Shown: positions 19,030-27,600 of the stretch, one piece after another
How the letters are laid out: every line of letters starts with the position of its first letter
How positions within the stretch are numbered: the stretch's first letter is position 1
From: an uncultured Alphaproteobacteria bacterium
GTDB taxonomy: Bacteria > Pseudomonadota > Alphaproteobacteria > Rickettsiales > UBA1997
Reading direction: 5' to 3'
DNA length: 37,049 nucleotides
Assembly: GCA_903927415.1 (NCBI GenBank)
Contig: CAIYMZ010000066.1
Coordinates: 1 to 37,049 of the forward strand
Made by a program: the position numbers and the translations under genes
The notes under the pieces: model-generated
Database searches by the model: none
Told to the model about the DNA's origin: nothing
The model's input: the letters and a program-made list of their open reading frames with translations, nothing else

Positions 19030-19514
19030 TATCTTGAATCCTTACAAACCTGTTGGAGTTTTTTATAACTTTGCACAAAACCCACGAGGGAGTAAGTGTC
19101 GATAGCAATTTTTCCATCACGAGCAACCCCACTTACAACCATGTCTTCATGCTTTTGCATTTCTTTTATGATATCAATATCGTCATTTTTATCATTAGCC
19201 CAAGCCATTGTTTTGTAAGGGAAAAGATAGAATTTTTTCGAGCCAAAAGAAATTTCAACATTGGAATTTTTGTTGTAAATAAATCCTGAAGATAAACTGA
19301 TTTCATCAGCGTCATTTTCCACATTGGTAACTAAAAAAAATGGCTCACCCCTCTTGTCATAACTACCTTCGCGCTTAACAGGAATGGATGCACTATAGCA
19401 CACAATTTTATCACCTCTCTCGGTTTTAAAAACATTCCAATCATGAAATTTCCCCTGCAACTCTTGAGCAAAAACCTCCGACACTAATAAAAAAAATAGT
19501 ATAAAAAATTTCAT
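19029..19514 (-). CDS. Secreted IalB-like (invasion-associated locus B family) protein
   Basis: Signal peptide MKFFILFFLLVSEVFA; HDWNVFKTERGDKIVCYSASIPVKREGSYDKRGEPFFLVTNV...SGFIY...FPYKTMAWAND pattern. Confidence 0.65.
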   Translation of the reverse strand: MKFFILFFLLVSEVFAQELQGKFHDWNVFKTERGDKIVCYSASIPVKREGSYDKRGEPFFLVTNVENDADEISLSSGFIYNKNSNVEISFGSKKFYLFPYKTMAWANDKNDDIDIIKEMQKHEDMVVSGVARDGKIAIDTYSLVGFVQSYKKLQQVCKDSR

Positions 19515-19662
19515 AACTTGACTTTTTATGACTGAAAAATATTTTGCCCACTTCTCTTTTGAAGCCTTATAGATCGCGCTTTCGCATAAGTTTTAAAAAT
19601 AAACTTCGCCCAGCTGCAAAGATCACAAATCATTTTCAAAAATCCAATAAATTATTTTCCAA

Positions 19663-20448
19663 ATGTCGCTAGAAGTTCACGAAAATTCTTTGCCAGAAAT
19701 TCCTCACGATGCTGGCCACGGACACAATCCCCTAGCGCAATTTGAAGTTAAAAAAATCGTCGATTTACATCTCGGAAATATCGACATCAGCTTCACCAAC
19801 TCTGCGCTCTACATGCTGATTGCCACCGCCTGCACCATCGCCTTCATGATTTTCGCCACCAGAAAAAAATCGCTAATTCCGTCACGCTTACAAACCATCG
19901 CCGAATCAGTTTACAATTTCATTTTTGACATCATCAAAACCAGCATCGGCAACGAAGGCGCAAAATTTTTTCCACTAATTTTTAGCCTCTTCACTTTCAT
20001 TTTGATGTGTAATTTTTTAGGCATGACACCTTACAGCTTCACCGCCACCAGCCAAGTCGTGGTCACACTTTCGCTGGCAATGTTGTCATTCTTAACCATC
20101 ACAATTTTTGCAATTGTGCGCAACGGATTCTTCGGATTCCTCCACATGTTTTTGCCAAGCGGTGTGCCGATGTGGATGGCGCCGATAATTTTCGCCATCG
20201 AACTTTTTTCGTTTTTAATTCGCCCAATCACGCTCTCCGTTCGTCTCTTCGCTAACATTGTTGCCGGACACGTATTGCTCAAAGTCGTCGCTGGTTTCAT
20301 CATTTCGCTCGGGATAATTTTTGGCACTTTGCCATTCCTTTTTGCCATCATCATGACTGGCTTCGAGCTTTTTGTGGCAGTGCTTCAGGCTTACATTTTC
20401 TCAATTCTTGTTTGCGCTTATTTGGGCGAAACGGTGAGAGAGCATTAG
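19663..20448 (+). CDS. atpB: F0F1 ATP synthase subunit a
   Basis: FLGMTPYSFTATSQVVVTLSLAML; IRPITLSVRLFANIVAGHVLL; FVAVLQAYIFSILVCAYLGE. Confidence 0.97.
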   Translation: MSLEVHENSLPEIPHDAGHGHNPLAQFEVKKIVDLHLGNIDISFTNSALYMLIATACTIAFMIFATRKKSLIPSRLQTIAESVYNFIFDIIKTSIGNEGAKFFPLIFSLFTFILMCNFLGMTPYSFTATSQVVVTLSLAMLSFLTITIFAIVRNGFFGFLHMFLPSGVPMWMAPIIFAIELFSFLIRPITLSVRLFANIVAGHVLLKVVAGFIISLGIIFGTLPFLFAIIMTGFELFVAVLQAYIFSILVCAYLGETVREH

Positions 20449-20538
20449 AAATTTGGTGTGTTAGTTCATTTGACCAAATAATTCCCAACCAATGGGGTTT
20501 TAAATGAGCAATCTATTAACTTAAAAACGGGTAAAAAC

Positions 20539-20790
20539 ATGGAACAAGTCGCTCAAGAAATCGTAAACAACTACTCCTCTTTCAAATATATCGGCGTTGG
20601 TCTGTGCTCAATTGGCATGGCTGGTGCAGCGATTGCGATCGGAAATATTTTTGGATCTTTTTTCAACAGTTTGGCACGCAATCCATCTGCTGCTCCAAAA
20701 ATTGAAAAATACATTTACATCGCTGTTGGTCTTGCTGAAGCAATGGGAATTTTCGCCGTTCTTTTGGCATTCCTTGTAATGTTCTCTTAA
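20539..20790 (+). CDS. atpE: F0F1 ATP synthase subunit c
   Basis: 83 aa; GVGLCSIGMAGAAIAIGNIFGSFFNSLARNPSAAPKIEKYIYIAVGLAEAMGIFAVLLAFLVMF. Confidence 0.97.
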   Translation: MEQVAQEIVNNYSSFKYIGVGLCSIGMAGAAIAIGNIFGSFFNSLARNPSAAPKIEKYIYIAVGLAEAMGIFAVLLAFLVMFS

Positions 20791-20794
20791 AATC

Positions 20795-20870
20795 AATCTG
20801 GGCGATTCGAGGAGGTAACCCCTCACCGAATCGCTTCGCTCTTCGACTCTCCCTCAATGGGAGAGTGAGT
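20795..20870. repeat. Possible short repeat/hairpin in the atpE-atpF' spacer
   Basis: GGCGATTCGAGGAGGTAACCCCTCACCGAATCGCTTCGCTCTTCGACTCTCCCTCAATGGGAGAG; local hairpins CTCTCCC TCAAT GGGAGAG and CGATTCG...CGAATCG. Confidence 0.5.
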
Positions 20871-20888
20871 GTCGAAAAATATTTTCAA

Positions 20889-21320
20889 ATGCCTCAATTC
20901 GATTTCACAACTTACAGCTCACAAATTTTCTGGTTCAGCATTTGCTTCGCCGCGCTTTATTTGACGATGCATTGCGTAGTTTTACCAAGAATTACGAGCA
21001 TCATCAATGGCAGAAAAAACGTCATTGATGGTGATCTTTTGCTAGCCAACGAGCTGGATAAAAAAATGGCGTTAATTCGCACCAAGACTGATTCCTTGCG
21101 CCAAGAAGCGGGACAAAAATATCAATCACAACTTGAAGAAGCGGCGAAAAAAGCAGCGAAGCAACGCGAAAAATCCATCGAAGAATTAAAAGAAAAATTT
21201 GACAAAATTACCCACAAATCGCGCCAAGAATTAAAAGATTTTATCGAAGAATCTCAGGCCAAAAATGAAGCAGCAGCACAAAATTTAGTGCAAATAATCA
21301 AAGCAAAAATTTTCAGTTAG
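20889..21320 (+). CDS. atpF': F0F1 ATP synthase subunit b'
   Basis: MPQFDFTTYSSQIFWFSICFAALYLTMHCVVLPRI...; coiled-coil tail. Start at 20889 preferred over the GTG at 20865 that lies in repeat sequence. Confidence 0.85.
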   Translation: MPQFDFTTYSSQIFWFSICFAALYLTMHCVVLPRITSIINGRKNVIDGDLLLANELDKKMALIRTKTDSLRQEAGQKYQSQLEEAAKKAAKQREKSIEELKEKFDKITHKSRQELKDFIEESQAKNEAAAQNLVQIIKAKIFS

Positions 21321-21327
21321 GAGCAAA

Positions 21328-21798
21328 ATGTTTAATGAAAAATTCTGGCTGGCCATTGCCTTTCTTGGCTTTATCACCCTCATCGCCAAATATGTCGGAC
21401 CAAAAATTACCAAAGCTCTCGACGCTAAATCAAAAAAAATCGCGGAAGAAATTTTAGCGGCAAAAGAGCTCAAAGAAAAAGCGGCAAAACTTTTGGAGCG
21501 AGCTGAAAAATATTACCAAGAATCAGAAAGATTCGCGCAAAAATTAGTGAAAGATGCCGAAGCTGAATCGGAAAAATTTGTCGCCGAAGCCAAACAACTT
21601 TTGGAAGATGAGGTGAATAAAAAAACCGCCGCCTCTCTCGCTAGAATCAAGCTCGAGGAAGAATCGGCAATTCGTGAAATGAAAATAAAAATTGTTGCCA
21701 ACGCGATGGAAAAATTTTCGGTGAGCTTAAATTTGGATCAGAAAAATCATGAAGAGTTGGTGGGAAAGGCGGTGAAGGAGTTTGGGGAAAAATTATAA
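21328..21798 (+). CDS. atpF: F0F1 ATP synthase subunit b
   Basis: MFNEKFWLAIAFLGFITLIAKYVGPKITKALDAKSKKIAEEI...; coiled-coil. Confidence 0.85.
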   Translation: MFNEKFWLAIAFLGFITLIAKYVGPKITKALDAKSKKIAEEILAAKELKEKAAKLLERAEKYYQESERFAQKLVKDAEAESEKFVAEAKQLLEDEVNKKTAASLARIKLEEESAIREMKIKIVANAMEKFSVSLNLDQKNHEELVGKAVKEFGEKL

Positions 21799-21896
21799 AA
21801 AACTTGGTTTACTCAATCTTCCTGAACTTTTTCGATTCTTCTACCGCTTCACATTTGTCATCTATTTTTTTCCTCGTCACCGCGTCACTTTCTTCT

Positions 21897-22000
21897 TGTC
21901 ACCCCGTCGCATGACGGGATCCATTTCGTCAAAAATTTACGATTTAATTTTGCCTGAGATATTTGCTGCAAGATGGACCCCGTCATGCGACGGGGTGACA
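21897..22000. repeat. Paired-hairpin palindromic element (27-nt arms, one mismatch)
   Basis: Left TGTCACCCCGTCGCATGACGGGATCCA (21897-21923); right TGGACCCCGTCATGCGACGGGGTGACA (21974-22000). Confidence 0.95.
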
Positions 22001-22041
22001 TGTTAGGAGGATTAAGAGTTACTTTAACAACTCCAACCAAA

Positions 22042-24423
22042 ATGAAATTCACCCTCTCCTCCCTCAAAGAACATCTCGCAACCCATGCTACTCTCGAAGA
22101 AATCTGCGCCAAACTCACATCAATCGGGCTCGAACTCGAATCTCTCGATGATAAATCCAAAATTCTCGCGCCCTTCACCGTGGCAAAAATTCTCGAAGCC
22201 AAGCCACATGAAAATTCTACCAAGCTAAAAATTTGCTCAGTTGAAACAGCCGATTCTACAACTCCATTGCAGATTATCTGCGGCGCCGCCAATGCTCGCA
22301 GCGGACTCAAAGTTGTCTACGCTCCAATCGGATCTGTGATTCCGACCAACCAAATGCAAATTAAAAAAGCCAAAATCGCCGGCATTGAAAGCAGTGGAAT
22401 GCTGTGCTCAGCGCGCGAACTCGGACTTGGCAACGAAGATTCCGGCATCATCGCGATCGACGAAAAATGGCCGGTCGGCACTAAAATCACCGAGGTTTTT
22501 TCACTGAATGACGCTGTCATCGAAATCAACGTCACCCCAAATCGTGGCGATTGTTTAGGGATTTACGGCATCGCGCGCGACCTTGCTGCTAGCGGCATCG
22601 GAGAGTTAAAAAAGTTCGAGATCAAAAAAATTTCCGGACAATTTTCTTTCCCGATCGAAGTAAAAAACAACGACCCTACCGCCTACCGCCTATCGCCTAT
22701 CGCCTATTTCCGCTATTTCAAAAATATAAAAAATTGCGAATCCCCGCAATGGCTCAAAGAAAAATTAACTACCATCGGCATGAATTCGATTTCAGCAATT
22801 GTCGACATCACCAACTACGTAATGCTGGTTCTGAATCGTCCGATGCATGCCTACGACGCCAATAAAATCAACGGCGCATTGGCAATTCGTTTTGCTGAAA
22901 AAGATGAAAAATTCACCTCACTAAAAAACGAAGAATTTATTTTGGATGAAAAAATTTTAGTAATTTCTGATGCCGAAAAAACGGTGGGAATTGCCGGAAT
23001 TATTGGTTCAAAAAATTCTGCCTGCGATTTTAACAGTTCTGAAATTTTACTCGAAGCCGCCTTTTTTAATCCTTCAGCAATCGCCTTTTCCGGCCGCAAA
23101 TTAAATATCCAATCTGACGCCCGCCACCGCTTCGAACGCGGCGTCGACGAAAAAACTTGCGAAGAAGGAATCGATCTCGCGACACAATTAATTCTCGAAA
23201 TTTGCGGCGGCGAAGTCAGCGAAATAAAAATTGTCGGACAAAAATCCGCGCCGAAAAAAATCGAATTTGATTTTGCTAAAATAAAAAAACTGACTGGGGT
23301 TGAGGTAGAAGTGGATGAGGCTGAAAAAATTTTAACAAATTTAGGATTTTTAGGCGTTAGGCGTCAGGCGTTAGGCGTTAGTGAAATCGAAATCCCATCC
23401 CACCGCCACGACATCTTCGCCGCCGAAGATTTGGTCGAAGAAATAATCCGCATTCATGGCTACGATAAAATAAAAACCGAACAATTACCTACCGCCTACC
23501 GCCTATCGCCTATCGCCTCTCTTCACAAAACCAGAGCCTGTCTAGCTGCAAATGGAATGACCGAAGTAATCAACTGGTCTTTCGTCGATTCCAACCTCGT
23601 CGAAATTTTTGCCAACAAAAATGAAAAATTAATTTTGGCCAATCCGATTTCTTCAGAAATGGATCACATGCGCCCCACTCTGGCGATCGGCCTCGTCGAA
23701 TCTTACAAAAAAAATTCTTTGCGAAATTTTTCTGATTTAGCGTTTTTTGAAATTGGGAATATTTTTGTTGAAGATGTGCAAAAACCAATGATTGCAGGCC
23801 TTCGCGCCGGAAAAAACAAAGAGCAAAATCATTTTCACGACGAACGCGATTTCGATATTTTTGACGTGAAAAAAGATTTTTTTGATGTGATTGAAATTTT
23901 TGGATTACGCGGCGAAAGCTTGCAGCTCAACACTTCCGACGCTCCAAAATATTATCACCCTCACCGCTCTGCCACACTTAAACTCGGCAAAAATATCGTC
24001 GGATTTTTTGGTGAACTTCATCCAGCAATTGCCAAAAAATTCGATCTCAGAAGCCGTGTAAATATTTTTGAGATTTTTGTCGACACTCTTCCAAGCTCAC
24101 AAAAATCAAGCTCGCGCAAGGCTTTCACCACAAACGATCTTCCAATTGTTGAACGCGATTTTGCATTTTTAACCGACAAAAATCAGACAGTTGGCGACAT
24201 CATCAAAACCATCGCGAGCGCAGACAAACAGCTGATCAAGGAAGTAAATATTTTTGATATTTTTAGCGGTAAAAATATTGCTGAAGATAAAAAATCGGTG
24301 GCGCTGCGCGTTAAAATTCAGCCACAAGAAAAAACTCTGACCTCTGATGAAATTGAAGCGGTAAGTAAAAAAATCATTGATGCTGTTGAAAAGTCATGTA
24401 AAGCTAGTATTCGTGAGGCTTAA
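22042..24423 (+). CDS. pheT: Phenylalanyl-tRNA synthetase beta subunit
   Basis: MKFTLSSLKEHLATHATLEEICAKLTSIGLELESL; IEINVTPNRGDCLGIYGIARDLAA; ISAIVDITNYVMLVLNRPMHAYD; C-terminal anticodon-binding fold. Start 22042 because 21973-22041 is repeat sequence. Confidence 0.95.
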   Translation: MKFTLSSLKEHLATHATLEEICAKLTSIGLELESLDDKSKILAPFTVAKILEAKPHENSTKLKICSVETADSTTPLQIICGAANARSGLKVVYAPIGSVIPTNQMQIKKAKIAGIESSGMLCSARELGLGNEDSGIIAIDEKWPVGTKITEVFSLNDAVIEINVTPNRGDCLGIYGIARDLAASGIGELKKFEIKKISGQFSFPIEVKNNDPTAYRLSPIAYFRYFKNIKNCESPQWLKEKLTTIGMNSISAIVDITNYVMLVLNRPMHAYDANKINGALAIRFAEKDEKFTSLKNEEFILDEKILVISDAEKTVGIAGIIGSKNSACDFNSSEILLEAAFFNPSAIAFSGRKLNIQSDARHRFERGVDEKTCEEGIDLATQLILEICGGEVSEIKIVGQKSAPKKIEFDFAKIKKLTGVEVEVDEAEKILTNLGFLGVRRQALGVSEIEIPSHRHDIFAAEDLVEEIIRIHGYDKIKTEQLPTAYRLSPIASLHKTRACLAANGMTEVINWSFVDSNLVEIFANKNEKLILANPISSEMDHMRPTLAIGLVESYKKNSLRNFSDLAFFEIGNIFVEDVQKPMIAGLRAGKNKEQNHFHDERDFDIFDVKKDFFDVIEIFGLRGESLQLNTSDAPKYYHPHRSATLKLGKNIVGFFGELHPAIAKKFDLRSRVNIFEIFVDTLPSSQKSSSRKAFTTNDLPIVERDFAFLTDKNQTVGDIIKTIASADKQLIKEVNIFDIFSGKNIAEDKKSVALRVKIQPQEKTLTSDEIEAVSKKIIDAVEKSCKASIREA
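22676..22703. repeat. 7-nt-period array 1 inside pheT (4 units)
   Basis: CTACCGC CTACCGC CTATCGC CTATCGC; translated PTAYRLSPIA. Confidence 0.95.
23350..23377. repeat. 7-nt-period array 2 inside pheT (4 units, opposite orientation)
   Basis: TTAGGCG TTAGGCG TCAGGCG TTAGGCG; translated LGVRRQALGV. Confidence 0.95.
23489..23516. repeat. 7-nt-period array 3 inside pheT (4 units, identical to array 1)
   Basis: CTACCGC CTACCGC CTATCGC CTATCGC; translated PTAYRLSPIA again. Confidence 0.95.
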
Positions 24424-24428
24424 AGCCT

Positions 24429-24620
24429 TAGAGCCTGTTGACATTCATTTACATGTCCTCACTCACCAATCCACCATTGTCACCCCGCCTTCTGACGGGG
24501 TCCATCACGTCGCAAGAACAAAAAATAAAATTTAAAATTTGAACTTGCGGCAAGGTGGACCCCGTCAGAAGGCGGAGTGACAATGGCAGGTGTGTGCAAA
24601 TTGAATGTCAACAGGCTCTA
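24429..24620. repeat. Nested palindromes: outer 19-nt inverted repeat enclosing a paired-hairpin element
   Basis: Outer TAGAGCCTGTTGACATTCA (24429-24447) / TGAATGTCAACAGGCTCTA (24602-24620); inner CCATTGTCACCCCGCCTTCTGACGGGGTCCA (24474-24504) / TGGACCCCGTCAGAAGGCGGAGTGACAATGG (24556-24586). Confidence 0.95.
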
Positions 24621-24662
24621 GATTACGATTACTCACATCCTCCAAAACCAAACTAAAACAAA

Positions 24663-27600
24663 ATGTCCAGACCAACAGCAGGAGACACAGCTAGCGAAGC
24701 CGTAGCAACGCCTACAAAACCTCGCGCTAGAAATCCAAAAGAAAACGTTGCAAGAATTTTAGCACGATCTTCCGATGCAAAAACAGCATTGCAGGCAGGA
24801 TTGGCCGAAATGCGCACACGTTTAGGCATTGCCGCGCCGGAAGAAGAAGCCACTTTTGGATCAGAAGAAGCAATTGAATTGGCGGCAAAAGTAGCATCGG
24901 ACGAATTATTCGCAGCCATGGAGGCAGTAGCAAATCGTCATGACAAAACTCCGGAAGAATCGCAAGCTGATTTGAAAAATCTGGTCGTAAAACAAAAAAC
25001 ATTTCTCGTCACCACTCAAGTCGCAAAAATTGCACGCATCCAATCCGTGATTGACGCATGTGAAGGGATGAAAAAAGAGTCAGACCTTACCGCTTTTCCA
25101 GCGCATATCGCAGCACTAGATGAAAAACTGGTAAAGTTCGAAGCAATGCCGTCATCGGAAAAATTGGCAAAATTTGAAGCGGCAGTATCGATGGCAGAAA
25201 AAAATCTTACCGCCGCCCAAGGCGTAATTGATAAAATTTCTGAATTTGATCAAAAACTTTCATCATCACCAAAACAGCAACGGGCTAGTTTGATTGGTCA
25301 CAAAAAAGCAACTGACGTTGCAACAAATCAATTTTTAGATGCCTCAATTACAGCAGCCACTGACTTAGTTTCACCAGCATCTTTGGACAGATTAAAACCA
25401 AGGGGAATAACTCATGATGCCGTTGCTGAATCAGTTCAAGAATTTAACAAAGAAGCTCAAGCAAGGCATTCTGAAAAAATTGCGAAAGCTTCAACATCAT
25501 CAGCAACACGTATACATGAAATCACAGCAAAGCTCGGGGAGCTTTCTAAACCAAAGGGTATTTTAAAAAGATTTTTTGCTAAAGTTAACTCGTTTTTTGG
25601 CAAATCAAAACCTGATGAAGTAATAAAAGCAGAATTAAATACGGAACTTAGTAGTATTGCCGATAAAGACGAGGCTTGGACAAAAGAGCAGTTATCTAAC
25701 AAAAAATCTGCAGATAGCCTCGTTAAAACATTTACGGATTCTGACGAACCAGAACCTGCAATTATTGACCACAAAGAAATCGATCTAAACGGTGTCAAGA
25801 AAGCTGTTGATGACTTAAACTCCAACACAGAAATCAGAAAAGCTCTCAGGTCAAAAATGACTGCTGATGAAAGAGAGAAATCTCAAAAAGCAGAATTTTT
25901 AAAATCCGCCAAAGACACAATTCAATACAACAGAGACATGGCGAAAGCTCACGCGGAAGGTGTTGCGCTACCACCAGCCGACAACGCAATCAAAGCTCTT
26001 TCTGCTGTTCATGCCGCTCTTTCTGCAATACCATTACCAGGAATGGCAATGGTCTCCGCCGCTTTAACCGGAGCAGCAAAAGCTGTTCACAGCGCCGCCA
26101 AAAAAAATAGAGCCAGAAGAGTTGCTAATTTTGCTAGTGAAGATGCGGGATTACAGGATGAAATATTCGAACAATTATCCGAAAAATTATATGAACGCTT
26201 TTCCGTAAAAACTGACGGCAGATCTCCACTCGATGATCTATCAGCAACCGGAGCCGCAAAGTTAGTCGTCACTGCCGTTAGTGATATGATGACAAGACTG
26301 CCTGACTTCAAACTTCCTGATGGAGTAACAGTACCTTCTGTGGACGACAAAAGACTCAAAGCAGATTCTAAATATCGCCAAGACTTATCAGAAAAGTATG
26401 GTGTCACAATTAAAGAGAAGGATCTCAAAGCAAGTCCTACTTATCTACATCAAATCGCATCTGACATAGAGCGCAAAATGTATGTTGATTTTATTGCCGG
26501 ACATTTAGTGGATGCGACACTTAAACCTCACAGCAAAACAGACAGAGCAGCAGAAGTCGCAAGCAGTACAAGCTTTACGCAAGCAAACCTTGAGGGAGCA
26601 GATTTTGTTCACCCACAAACATCTACTACCGTTCGAGATTTTATTGCAAAAGCAGTAGGCAAAAGATCTGAGGCCATGGCAGCTGCAGCAGAAAAAGAAG
26701 AAATTACCGCTGCACCAACTACAACAAAACTTGCAGCAGCATCTGATAATTCGATAGAGAAAACTTTTGATAAACAAAAAAATAAAGTTTTAGAAATTCT
26801 CGAACAAAAACATTTGAAGGATGACACAAAAACTCCGGCAGAAGCTCTTGGGAATCTTCTAGAAAGCTATGTAGCAGCTCGTAGTGATGCAGAAGAAAAT
26901 GGCAAAACTTTTGAACCACTAACCTTTCTCAAAGAATCCGGAATCATCGATACCGGAATAAAATTTGGTTTCAGAAGCAAAGCCCGCACTGAATTCAACG
27001 ACAAACTAAAAGAACCTTTGATAGAGCTGTTTAAAGCATATGACAACAAACTTGCCGCCGATAAAAAAGCTCAAGCATTACGCTCAAGTGACGATGCGGC
27101 TCCACCTGAAGCAAAAACCGCAGTAGCGGAGAAGGAAGAAGAAGTAGAAGAAGCCGCTCCGGCAGAAATTGAAGAAGATAGCCAGGAAGTAGAGATAGAG
27201 GATGATAGCACTTTTTTAAGTGATGACAACATTGATCCATTCATAGGATTGAAAGATACCAAAGCATTAGATGATCCTCAAGCGTCAGAAAGACTTTCAA
27301 AATTCGGCACCACATTAGACGAAAGAGCTAAATTCAACCCTGGGATTGGAACTGATGAAGTAGAAAATGGACTCACATCTGTTGCTATAATGGCAGTTAA
27401 CGCTGTTAAAGGCATGGCTTCTTCAGCAGCTTCAGCGGCTAGCAGTGCAATGGCGCCATTACAAGATTTTGTATCTAGCGTTTCAGAAAGAATGTCCGAA
27501 GCAATGACTCCAGCATCTGATCTAGCAGCCAGAGCTTCTGCATCATTAGAAGGAATTGCATCACGCACTGAAGAACTAACAAAGCTCGTTACTGACAGAG

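Noticed and set aside
20597-20779. 60-aa alternative-frame ORF inside atpE
   Set aside because: Out-of-frame overlap with subunit c; not credible as a gene.
21885-22310. 141-aa minus-strand ORF over the pheT 5' region
   Set aside because: Runs through the palindromic element and antisense to pheT; shadow ORF.
22676-23516. CRISPR-like interpretation of the repeated segments in pheT
   Set aside because: Units are 7 nt tandem with no spacers and are inside an open reading frame; not CRISPR.
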